Assembly (NCBI GenBank): GCA_963556695.1
Contig: CAUWAG010000004.1
Span: forward strand, 2,666,001-2,730,000
DNA length: 64,000 bases
Direction of reading: 5' to 3'
Origin: Anthostomella pinea
Taxonomy: Eukaryota; Ascomycota; Sordariomycetes; Xylariales; Xylariaceae
A program made the translations under genes and the position numbers. The notes under the pieces were generated by a model. The model made no database searches, was not told the DNA's origin, and was given only the letters and a program-made list of their open reading frames with translations. Below are positions 22,527 to 33,090 of this stretch, one piece after another (the first letter of the stretch is position 1; each line of letters opens with the position of its first letter).

Positions 22527-24664
22527 TGTGAGCAGAATCCACCTTTGTATGTAGCCAGTATGTGGTTGGCAGCACGAATGTCGGTGCCATGGGCCCCGTC
22601 CCACTTATTTTGTGTATAAACGCTGCCAACGGACAGTAGACCATCGTTAAGATACAAACGCTGTTACGCTCATACTGCCCTCAACTCTCCGTGGATATTG
22701 CCCTCATGGTAACATCTCTTCATTTCTAAGTGAAATTCGAGGGCAGAAAATCGTCTGAACAGCTCCAGGGCTTAGCCAGGACGTTACCCCAAAGCGCGCC
22801 AGCTAAAACCAGAAAAGGACCAAACGGACGAGCGTCAACTGGGGGAAAAAAGGCAGAACGAACAGCATCCAGAGCGCCAAAAAGGCGCCAGCATCATCAG
22901 ATATCCCTCTCCAGCATCCAAGGCGTCAGAAAGCGCGCCAGACCAGCCGAGATCATCACGTCGCCTTTGGCTTTGTAACACAAAGAAAGAGAGCAAGAAC
23001 CGGCTCAGGTTCAGCAAACGACTGCAAACGGGCCTGCGAACCGCCCTCCAGACGCAAAAGAAGTCGCCAGAAGAACAACGGCGAGCCTAAGGGCGTCGTC
23101 GCCAGCAGAAAACGGCTTAGAAAGCGCGTTAGAAGTTATCACTCCTAGCACCTCAACCTCAAGTCCACACGGCACTCGCAGCAGTCAGTACGAAGCAATC
23201 ATTTTCTCGTTCCCCGGCTTAAAGAAAGCCTCCTTCAGCAAGAAGGCGTCGGCAGAACGAACGACGGCTCCAATGAGCACGTCAAAGATCGCCATTACGA
23301 GCGCCTCAACCCCGAAGACCACGGCGCCCGTTCGATCTACGACAGCGCGTAGCAGCAGAGAGAAAGAGAGCCTTCCTCCGCAGCCTCGATAATTTGCAAA
23401 TGGAGGCGAGGAAAAATTGAATTTGCAAAAGATCCATCAGCAACGCGCGTAGCAGTCACACCACGGCTTACGCACCCCAAGTCCTCACAAGAAGCTGTTT
23501 AGCCAACAGCCGAAGCGCCGCATCAAGTCTTCCTTGCGAGAGAAGCACCGACTGAAGCCCACGGCGCGCGTATCGATCATCTACGGCGCGTAGGTGACGA
23601 AGCACCCCCAAACGAGCACAAGTCCTCACGATCAGCTGCTTGATCAGCAACGAAGCACCAAACGAAGCGAGAGCCCTCCATAATCACTCACAAGGGATGG
23701 CATCACCACCGCGTAATAGCCAGTTAACTGCCGGACTTGCGGCAGGAGGAAATACCAAGCAACCCGTACGTATCGACCAATATTGGCACGAGGTTCAGTT
23801 ACGCTCAGAAAAGGACGAGCGAAATCCTTCAAGTCGATAGAGGCGTCACGGCCTGACTAGCCAGACGAATGGAACGGATAATAGCCTCGACGGAAGCATC
23901 TTCACCTCCAGGTCCTTTGTCGAAAGGACCATGGGAAGTCCTTGCCAACGCGGCTAGAGGCATCGTAAGCCCTCCTTCTAGAGGCCACGGCAAGTCCTCC
24001 GCGGGAGGCATCTCCACACGCAAGCGAGCGAGAGATAACGGAAGGCCTCCACGGAGGCACAGCATCGGAAGCCCTTCACGGTGAAGGCACTGTTCGAAAG
24101 TCCTCCTAGTACGACGGGAGGCACGGTATAACTGTCAAGTCCGTCACGATAAAGGCACACAAGGTCAGGACCTCCAGGGGAGGCATCTCCGCACGCGGGC
24201 GAGCGAGAGATTACAACAGAAGAAGATGTGGCGAGTGGAAGCCACGGAGCAGCAGAAGTCCTCTTGCCATGGCGGCAGAGGCACCAGAGAAAGAAGAACA
24301 CCAGGGCCTCCACGGCATCCCCTTTTCCTAAATCAGCATCACGAGAGAAGTCCTCAACGGAGGCACGTCAGAGCTCCTCAATGGAGAAAGCAGCAGAGCC
24401 TCAACGGCATTTTCCTATGGAGGAACAGGGAGATGGAGGCACCATCAGAGGATTTTCTTTGCGTTTTCGAAGTTTCCAGAGCTCAAGGAGAGATTCCAGG
24501 ACCACATACAGCCTCCAGCCAAAGCAGGGTGAGGGCGTGTGAGCAGAACCCACCTTTTTATGTTGGTGTATAAACGCTGCCAACGGACAGTAGATAGACC
24601 ATCATCAAGACAACAACGATATCTCGTCCGTACCGCTGTCACCGCGTTCCCGATTTTGCCCTCA
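22527..24664 (+). mobile_element. Small LTR-like element, probably non-autonomous
   Basis: Two related direct repeats, 22527-22706 and 24538-24664, start with TGTGAGCAGAA and end with GCCCTCA, so they have TG...CA ends like LTRs. They share GTATAAACGCTGCCAACGGA; the left one has about 50 extra bases. The base after the left copy begins TGGTAAC, similar to a tRNA primer-binding site, and AAAGCAGGGTGAGGGCG before the right copy is purine-rich like a polypurine tract. The 1.8-kb interior has no gag or pol motifs, only short low-quality frames and locally repeated GAAGTCCTC/GGAGGCA motifs. A TRIM/LARD-like element is the best reading. No target duplication was found directly at its ends, and repeat A lies on both sides. 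Confidence 0.5.
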
Positions 24665-24668
24665 GGGA

Positions 24669-24975
24669 CTAATTATGGGGCGGGTTTGGTGATGGCCAGT
24701 CTCTGGTCTGAGTACTGGATGCGGAAACCCCCCCTTTGGAACGAACACCTACTTCTGTCACAGTTCGACTGCTGGTGACTCCAGAAATGATTTTATTGAT
24801 GGACGTAAAGAGAAAAGGAAACTATGAAGCTAGCTAGGAGACAGGAGCAGGTATATACAGGGGTTGACCCCTGGAGCTGTGGGGCTGTCATCTAGTGCCG
24901 TGACAACTTCTTAAACACCTAATTTTCTTTCAACACACCAGTACTGATGATAATGAAACGATATTATATGGAAAG
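24669..24975. repeat. Repeat A, right copy, interrupted
   Basis: Same orientation as 22372-22526. Parts 24669-24755 and 24906-24975 match the left copy; the 150 bp between them are an inserted solo LTR. Confidence 0.8.
24756..24905. mobile_element. Solo LTR, 150 bp, with 5-bp target duplication
   Basis: Starts TGTCACAGTTC and ends GCCGTGACA, giving 6-bp inverted ends TGTCAC...GTGACA. It is flanked by the direct duplication ACTTC (24751-24755 and 24906-24910). The left copy of repeat A has a single ACTTC and no insert, showing the empty site. This is what remains after LTR-LTR recombination of a Copia- or Gypsy-type element; which one cannot be told from the LTR alone. Confidence 0.85.
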
Positions 24976-26249
24976 ATAGAGCGTAAAGAGAGGATCCAGA
25001 TTAGTCTACTCTCGATTGCATACAGTTAGTCCTTCCAAAAGGCGACCGCGGAATACCCCATGAAGGTCCCGGAGGAATCTTAGCCGGTATGTAGAAATCT
25101 CAGAATATCTCAACGCTCGGAGCTTGCGAATGATGCATCTGAGGTCTGTTTCAAGTTTAAGTTAAATTGAACGAGATGTGTTGATGTGAGAGGGGGGAGC
25201 ATGTCAAGTGAAATATGCACACGGAACTTTTAGAGTAGACAGGCTTACGAAACCATCAAAACGACGAGTCAAAAATATATAAAAATCAGATATGCATTCT
25301 ATAGCTAATTACCATCTTCAGCAAACATTTACAGAAGCTAAACGCGTTGTGGTGGTAGAGCTATTTGCGAGTGTTTAATGAACGTGGGTAAAAATGGCAC
25401 ACGGAACGGCGTTTCTTTGCGTCGTGTACTCAGACTACCCTTTCCCAGGAGTCAATATTGGAACCATACGAGAGGGCCTCTCTGAGAATCCTGGACAAAG
25501 TTTCCATTACTGTCTTGATGTGTCGGCTGGTAAGCATGAGTTTTGTTATCGCCTTTTGTTGTCCATGCTGCTGCGATAAGCTGCCCATCCGTAGTTCCAG
25601 CAACCTCGGCCCTAGGACTGATCATCTGGGGGAGTTAAAGACCAGAGAGGTGTCCATAGGTAGACATGAGGTACTGTGCTTTATGACTCGGTGTTAGTAC
25701 TGAGGTATCTGAATCTGGAGAGGAGTGTCGCCTTGACCACCTGCCTGGCTGTCGCTGAGGCATCAAGCGCCATTGTTCTCTGCCCAGGTGCCCAGCCAAC
25801 TCGCGTCCTCAAAAAAATTCTTACTAAACCCATTCGTGAACTACAAAAATCTCTGCTCTGCACTTCCTTCTTCACAAACCTGCAGTGCTTTTCTCTGCCG
25901 TACTGCACTTCTCAACGGGGCGCAACCACCACCAGGCTGGACACGTCTCTGCACTGCACAGCAATTCAAGGCATTTCCTCCATTTCAGATTGCGATCCAT
26001 CCTCTCCCACCATTCTCACCACGCATCTCGCTGCCATCCTACATACAAAAGGCTGCCTTCGATCCTTACTTTGCACCATCTCGCTGCACTTGGATGGAAA
26101 GAGCGCCTCGGGATCCCTTGTGCAGACATCTCACTGCATCGCAGGCCGTAAGTACCATCGAGCTTCCCTACTTGGGAGTGCCAGCCAACTTGACAACTGA
26201 TCACGTCTACTGTCGCGTATTCACTGCTGACAAGCCCTTGTCTCCTAGG
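24976..26249. other. Gene-poor interval
   Basis: No supported gene. From about 25770 the sequence is C/T-rich with repeated CTGCACT-like words, resembling a fungal promoter or leader for the fragment that follows. Confidence 0.4.
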
Positions 26250-27127
26250 TGGCGCCAATCTACCATCCAGCAAGCTGGAAACAGAATACCTCTTGAATTA
26301 TTCTCAGAATACATTCAGCTTCTCTCGGCACTCGGTAGACCTTGATCACTTCATTTGGTCTGCTTCCGGTAAATCTACCCGATTATCACCCATCTACCTT
26401 TTCCACATCATCTTCGTCAATACTCGATATCTTCATTCCCAACACTTCGCGTTGCGAGCTCTCTGTCCTCCTCGTCATCCCTCGACCACTGCCCTTGGCG
26501 ACTGGACCTCTGCGAGCTTCAGCCTGGCGCCCGAAGGAATCTTTCTAGAACAAACACTGCAGGAAGAAAGTCAGCACACTGTCGTCACTGCAGGTGCTCT
26601 TCCCGCAGTCCACACCAAGTGGAATATAAGGTAGCATCTACCCGATCCCAAGCCGGCACCGACTGGGAACGCTTGAACAGCGCGAGGTCTCCGGTCCAGC
26701 GACATTAGTGAACGTCGGGACAGTAGCCACAGGTCTCGTGTTAACTATTCCACGATTGTTCCTCAAGCACCTTACCTGCTAGCACCTCTTTTCTTCGGTG
26801 TCTGGCACTCGACGCATTGCACTAACGATTACAACAAATTCGTGTCCAGGCTGCAGCCACAAGAAGATATTACGGACGCCTTCGTTGCCGTCTATGAATT
26901 TCTCTCACTATTTGCGAACACCAAGACCGCCATTCTGCATCACTGGCGCATCCATAGATACGAAAAGGAACTACTTTCCACAGTTCCAGTCGAGATCCAG
27001 TACCGGCAATTGCTCATCGAAGAGACTACCTCCCGATTCTGAGCTCATCAACAAGAAACGTTGGCGAGGTCGTTTTGAGAGAGAAGATATTGGGGATAGG
27101 TTCAGAGGTTGCAGGATTCATTTTTGA
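26250..27127 (+). pseudogene. Fragmented gene, possibly F-box-like, unknown
   Basis: Coding-like pieces occur in different frames. After a plausible intron (GTAAGTACC near 26148 to CTCCTAG near 26250) comes WRQSTIQQAGNRIPLELF and SEYIQLLSALG; IPLELFSEYI resembles an F-box core. At about 26800-27042 is a stretch with NDYNKFVSRLQPQEDITDAF and VAVYEFLSLFANTKTAIL, and in another frame FEREDIGDRFRGCRIHFF near 27090. Stops and frame changes between them are not all explained by introns I can place. It is either a poorly resolved multi-exon gene or a decayed one. Confidence 0.35.
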
Positions 27128-27641
27128 AACCATCGATCCTGTTGAGTGGTAAGTATGAAGACATCTCGTCTTGATCCCAAGTCTCCGCTACCATCTCGAT
27201 GATGCAGTCGTTCTGTCTCATACTAACTTTTCGATAGTGAGTACGCCACGACAACTGCCTCAGCACTCTCAACTCGAGATCATCACAATAACGACAAGCA
27301 GCAGGTCCGGGACTTCCTCAAGCAATACTTCACCGGCGACGCCAGACTCTTTCTCCAATTGCACTAGTTGCGTGCCTCAGGTATCTACTCTGCCAAGCCA
27401 TCTTTTATCTCCCGGGTATCTGGCTACAACCTGAAGCTCCAAGTTGGCAATTTATGTCAGGCAGTCAGCTCATCAACGCAAGGGATCTTGCCGACCGTTT
27501 CTCAACAGATATCTCTACAACCTGAAGCAGGTCTGCGACTTGAAGTGACTTCGAACGGCAGATATTAGGCTCAGCAAGTCGTCCTGACTTTTCCAAGTTA
27601 CAAAAGAGGCATCACCCTAGCCGTCACTAGCCCCCCAGCCT

Positions 27642-28490
27642 TTGACCTCAAAGGTATCGACTTCGTGGCAGCCGAAAGAGAGCAGAAGTTTCGACTTTAG
27701 CGTTGTCCCCGTGGAAAGGTCACCACCCCAGCCGTCGATTGAGGCTCAATCCAAACCAACTGACTGCACCGCACCGCACCGCACCGCTTGGACCGCCATC
27801 TTTCCCCCGCAAGTCGACTTACACGCGAGCGCAACACACCAAACCTGTCGAGAGCCATTTGCATCACCGGACATCCTGACCTTTCATCGTGGGCAAGCAA
27901 AGGACTTTGGCGTCACCTACCTTGGTCCCAAGAACAGCCCTACAACTTTGATCATGGCGCCTTCCGGAGATTTGCCGATGGGCATCGAACAGGCATTCAC
28001 GTTCCATTTCCCTGATGCCATCGGAGGCCTCGAAGTAAAACTGGAAGAAGCGGATTCCTTGGATGAATCTGATTGGTCTATGAACCTGGAAGTGACTCTC
28101 GCTGACTGCATGCTCGAACTGATGAGCACGAACACGAACCAAGTCTCCGTCCTCTGGCTCAGCATCAGATTCCTCCGCCGTTTCTGGAGACGCTTAAGTT
28201 TGTTCACGCCATTCCCCTATTTCTTACTATTGTCATGAGCTAACATACATTCTCAAGAGATGGGTGGACCGTCCCCCTGGGAGCAGCTCTACCACATGCT
28301 GAAGAAGGACCAGAGCAACTGCAAAGACGACGAAGTGAAGTCGCCGGCGGAACTGATCAGCATCATTGAAGAGAACATGACCGAACCGTCAATGTTGATG
28401 GACCATTCCGAACTTGATGACCTCGCAGCAGATCTCGGCTGGGATAAGACCTTCATCCTGCCGCCGGCTCTGCTTGGCAGAGACGCATAA
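27642..28490 (+). CDS. Hypothetical protein fragment, two exons, start uncertain
   Basis: The downstream exon (28258-28490) encodes KMGGPSPWEQLYHMLKKDQ and an acidic tail ending ALLGRDA. A 60-nt intron (28198-28257) with GTTTGT, a GCTAAC branch site and CAAG end joins it to upstream sequence that contains MAPSGDLPMGIEQAFTFHFP (from 27954) and an acidic segment. Just before the intron another frame (PPPFLETL) looks more protein-like, so an additional intron or frameshift around 28090-28120 is likely. I do not recognise the family. The true 5' end may be much further upstream; 27642 is only the start of the open stretch. Confidence 0.4.
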
Positions 28491-29114
28491 ATACAGTACC
28501 TTTCATAGGTACATCTGTGGCAAACCGACGCCGGCTGTCGCTCAACTGCCAATGCTGCATTGCAACCTTCGTCATCGCAAGGCCTCAGATGGAGGGGGTA
28601 ACTTTGGTGACTTGGATGACGGCGGTGACTCGGGTGGTGACGAGGTCGCCGTTGACACATGCTATGCACCCAAAAGGGCAGGTATACCTCACTCTCTGAG
28701 GAGGACCTGATAACTGCAGATGGTCCGACTTTGATCTTCTCCACAAGTTGGCCTCCTCTGAGGCGAATGGAGAAGAAGGAGTACTACCCCTGGCGCATTC
28801 GGACCGCAACGCCTCGACCGTCCTCCGGTTCCTTTGGGATGAGTATGCTTATGCAACAGGGTCACCACAGCCATGAGTATGCGTTGGACGACACGCAAGA
28901 CCATCCTGACTAAAGCCAATCACCTTTCACAATTCACAACAATCACCACCGAGCACCGTACCGACTAATCAACCGCATACCATGTATAGCATTCGGCAAA
29001 TTGGCCATACATGCGACTCGACTTTTTATTCCATTCTCACATAGGAGGTCTAGATTGACCACGGTGGAAGTCTCGAGGCCACCCTTGTGACTCTGACTCA
29101 ACCCATTGATCGCC
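28491..29114. other. Interval without a supported gene
   Basis: Short open frames only; no motif recognised. Confidence 0.4.
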
Positions 29115-29965
29115 ATGGCTGCTTCTCACTTTGAGAACCTTCCCAATGAGATGTGCTGCGAGGTTGTCCAGCAGATTGAGCTCCATCCCCACCACATGCC
29201 CAATGGGTCGCGAGGCTCATTGTGTGTTGTACTGATCTGGCTGGCTGGCTGAGCAAGGCCTTGCGAGCAAAGAAGCGAGCCCATGGCTTCTCCCGATTTC
29301 TATAAATCACCCCCATTCTCGCCGAATCTACGTTTCTTCTCTACCCATCTTCTGCTCTCCCCGGTCACCACACCCCTGTCAACTCCTTGAGACGAACGGG
29401 TCATGTTGCCGTTCACAACAGACGCAGAGATGTCGGCTCCCTCTCGCCATGCGGGTGAGTACCACCACCCGGGTCGCTATCGAGTCGTATTCGAGTCGCT
29501 AATCCGAGACTAGGATCCTGCAGTGCATGAAGAGCGCGAAACGATCTGCAGAACATCGAGCTCCGGGACGAGAACCAGGGCCGGTCGGTAATCATGCCAA
29601 CAGGCAAGACAATAGCCCTGATAGGATCGACTGGCGGGAACCAGCGGGATCAAGTCAATACAAGCTCTGAAGTTCCGCAAACCCTGTAAGCAACCTTCTC
29701 GTCATCGTATTTTTGAACGCCACTGACCCATTACAGACTCCTCCTTCTGCTATCAAGGAACCTTCAGACTATGTGTCCCAAGTCGCAGCACTCGACGACT
29801 CACGAGTGATTCGAGCGAGGTCACATCGGAACCAGGCCAGGTTCTCAAGGCCGACAACGCGGATCTACTGCAACCTACGTCTCAGCATTCGACACCATCG
29901 ACAGTTGACAGGGTTTTGCAGTGGATGGTTTGCGATGCATTTTCCTACTCTTTCCTATAGGTACT
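29115..29965 (+). pseudogene. F-box-like gene start followed by broken coding pieces
   Basis: The ATG at 29115 opens MAASHFENLPNEMCCEVVQQ, a good F-box N-terminus (LPNE...V..I). The frame stops at about 29250, while LSKALRAKKRAHGF follows in another frame. Further on, IMPTGKTIALIGSTGGNQRD (near 29600) leads to a GTAAGC...TTACAG intron candidate, and a last coding-like segment ends at about 29960 with STPSTVDRVLQWMVCDAFSY before a stop. The pieces may belong to one gene. F-box proteins link substrates to SCF ubiquitin ligases; here the gene appears broken or is too intron-split to resolve by eye. Confidence 0.4.
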
Positions 29966-30518
29966 TCCGGTAGTAATTTCTCTCACCTACGACTCGATTG
30001 TTCGTCCGCGACTCTGCATACTACCCGGGGCTCCATTGCTCTGTTGTGTTTCTGGTATAGTTATGAACATTATGCACTGCGTAAGTACTTCCTTACAATA
30101 CAGGTAGGTAAAGTAAGCATACATAATGAGTTTGTCGTGGAGGACAACTGCCTTTAGTGACAGCAATACACGTGAAGTGTCTCTGACAATGCTGATTGGC
30201 CAAGTGGCTGAAATGATGGACGGTTTAGGGCGGATTGTTCATGAGTCGGGGGGGCTAAATTTGGGCACGGAGGGTTCGAATGATCACTGATACGTCAATG
30301 ATTGTGCCCTGTGCTGCCCCTGGCTACCGGACCAACTGGAGAACGGCCAATGAAATTTGTGGTCACTGTTGACCCAAACATTACACAATCTGGGGTCATC
30401 GGCTTTTCCCAGTTTTACACTCCTTCGAGTCGCTTTCGCACTTCGAAGACGAGACGTACATAGAACTGACGAGCATTCAATTGCCCGTTGTCCGCTCTCT
30501 CACCTGCACACCGCCAGA
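29966..30518. other. Promoter side of ERG4
   Basis: No gene recognised. Contains a chance pair of tRNA-like A- and B-box words (30198-30278) that does not fold as a tRNA. Confidence 0.5.
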
Positions 30519-32525
30519 ATGTCTGCACGATACTCTTTACGCGCTACTCCGAGGTATGTCGAGAGTCCCAGTTTGGCCATGTGTCTGTCGAATGTGGTTC
30601 CTTTGTGTATTCGAGCAAGTTCAAGCGCGCGCGACCGGACACCGTCTGGTCCAGTACCGCACTTGTTGAGCCGATTCTAACGACAATTATCGCCGCACAG
30701 GAAAAAGGAGCTCTTCGATGGCATGGTCGAAACTCCTCGCCGCCGTTCCACGCGACGCAAGTCGCAATTTCCCCTTGAGGGCGCGTCCGACGATGGCGAA
30801 TCGAGCTCGGCCGCCGAGACAACCACCACGAGATCTCAATCTACGCGTCGCCGACCACTTGTCCCCAATTTTGCCGAGAGTGTCGACGATTCCGACGCCA
30901 AACCAAAGGACGAGAACTTCAGTCCTCTAGGCAGCGAGAAGCTTGCGACCATAATCAGCGGCAGCGGCAGCGGTGGTGGCATTGCTGACTCGACTCCTTC
31001 ACACGCGCAGCAGAACGGCCGCTCCAAGGGATATACCAATGGACATACCAATGGAAAAAGCAACGGGCACATCAACGGGTATGCGAAAGACAGAGTCATC
31101 GATGGCTGGAAGGTTGGGTCCGATCCCAAAGTCGACAACTCCGGACACTTCGAGTTCGGAGGCAGCTTCGGTACCCTGGCCCTCATGATCGGCTTTCCCT
31201 CGCTCATGTACTATATGTGGATTGGCTCAACCTACTACGGTGGAAAGCTGCCCTTGCCAGAGGAGGGACAGTCGTTCGTCGACTTTGCCAAACACATGGG
31301 ACATCTCATCTACACCGGCGCATTCCCGCATTTAAGGGCATGGAGGATCTACTGGGTTTACTTCATCTTCGAGGCAGTTTGCTACTGCTTGATGCCCGGC
31401 GTCTGGGGCTACGGCAAACCGCTCGCCCACCTGGGAGGCAAGCAGCTTCCGTACTACTGCTCGGCCTACACCAGCTTCTACTTCACCATCTTCGTCATGG
31501 GCGTGTTGCACTTCACCGGCCTATTCCCCATCTACACGTTCCTCGACGAATTTGGGCCTATCATGTCGGTCGCCATTCTCTCCGGGTTTCTGTGCAGCTT
31601 CGTTGCATACTTCTCGGCCATCGCCCGCGGCGCCCAACACCGCATGACCGGATATCCCATCTACGACTTCTTCATGGGCGCCGAGCTCAACCCACGCATG
31701 TTTGGCATCCTCGACTTCAAGATGTTCTACGAAGTCCGCATCCCCTGGTATATCCTTTTCGGTCTGAGCGCAGCTGCAGCAGCGCGCCAGTACGAGAACA
31801 ACGGCTACGTATCCGGTGAGGTATGGTTCTTGGTCATGGCCCATTACCTCTATGCCAACGCCTGCTCCAAGGGAGAACAGCTCATCGTAACAACCTGGGA
31901 TATGTACTACGAGAAATGGGGCTTCATGCTCATCTTCTGGAACATGGCCGGTGTCCCGCTCTCGTACTGCCACTGCACTCTCTACCTCGCAAACCACCAC
32001 CCGTCCGAGTATGCCTGGAATAAGTACGCTCTCGGCGCCCTCTTTGTGACGTACCTGGCCCTGTACTGCGTCTGGGATCAGTGCAACGGACAGAAGAACG
32101 CATTCCGCCACAAGGAGCGCGGCACGCTGATGAAGCGAAACACCTTCCCCTCCCTACCTTGGACGTACCTCGAGAACCCGAAGACCATCGAGACCGAGAC
32201 AGGCGACTCGATTCTGGTGGATGGGTGGTATGGGTACGCGCGCAAGCTGCACTACACTTGCGATGCTTTCTTTGCCATCTCGTGGGGCCTGGTCACTGGC
32301 TTTCAAAGCCCGTTCCCCTGGTTCTACCCGGTCTTTTTCTGCTGCATGATCATACACCGCACCGTTAGAGATGTTCAGCGCTGCAGGCACAAGTACGGCG
32401 AGGCCTGGAAGGAGTACGAGAGGCGGGTTCCGTACCTGTTCATTCCGGTAAGCACACTCCCGAGCCCTCTGGCATTTATTTGCCTTTAGGAAGCCGACTA
32501 ATCTATTAAATAGTACGTGATCTGA
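30519..32525 (+). CDS. ERG4: Delta(24(24(1)))-sterol reductase
   Basis: Three exons, 30519-30553, 30701-32447 and 32514-32525, give 597 residues. The enzyme carries out the last step of ergosterol synthesis, NADPH-dependent reduction of the C-24(28) double bond, in the ER membrane. The 35-nt first exon ([12 protein letters not shown]) joins in frame to [15 protein letters not shown]; the 12-nt last exon adds YVI after YLFIP, the family's usual end. A Ser/Arg-rich and [15 protein letters not shown] hydrophilic head of about 160 residues precedes many spans. ERG4/ERG24-family signatures include [38 protein letters not shown] and [20 protein letters not shown]. It converges with DPB2, whose stop lies about 570 bp away. 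Confidence 0.95.
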
Positions 32526-33090
32526 TCGATTGCTCAACGTACGATCGATGGCTTAACGTGGGCATGTCGGGCAACGGTCCGGCTGATTCAACTACTTTTT
32601 GAAGTTGGAACACGAGCAGTGTCTTTCATACTTTTGTGGCACTGTTTGTTTCTTCGTATATATCTTGTTCGCTATTATCTATATTCTTTTGATAGCTTCA
32701 CGGCAGCACCTGGACGATCAGTCAGGGGCAATAAACGAGATGAAGCTTATTGCCAGTAATGCCTAAATATCCAAAATCGATCAAATCCATAATCCATAAT
32801 CCGTAATCATGCTGTTCAGGTGTTGAAAATGCTTGGTTGTGCCGGCTCATTACCATGGCTTGAGTTGGTCGTCATATCTATATCCAGACCGCCCCTTGGA
32901 TCATATGCTGCATGCTCGACTACCCGAGGACGTATCCATTCACACGTATGCCTCACCAGCCAGCCGGCCAGTGAGGGGGCAGCTTTCTCTACCTTCAATC
33001 AGGCCCCCTCTCCCCTTTCACCACAGCCAACCCCTTTTCCCTCATCACTCATTCCACCCTCACCCAGCGACAGCTTTCCCCCATCCTCAA
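32526..33090. other. Convergent 3' interval between ERG4 and DPB2
   Basis: No gene recognised; C/T-rich from about 32980. Confidence 0.5.

Noticed and set aside
30190..30285. Possible tRNA (TGGCCAAGTGGC followed by GGGTTCGAATG)
   Set aside because: A- and B-box-like words are present but no acceptor stem or anticodon arm can be paired around them.
31521..32111. Antisense frame of about 196 codons inside ERG4
   Set aside because: It lies fully within a well-conserved exon and has no domain; it reflects codon bias.
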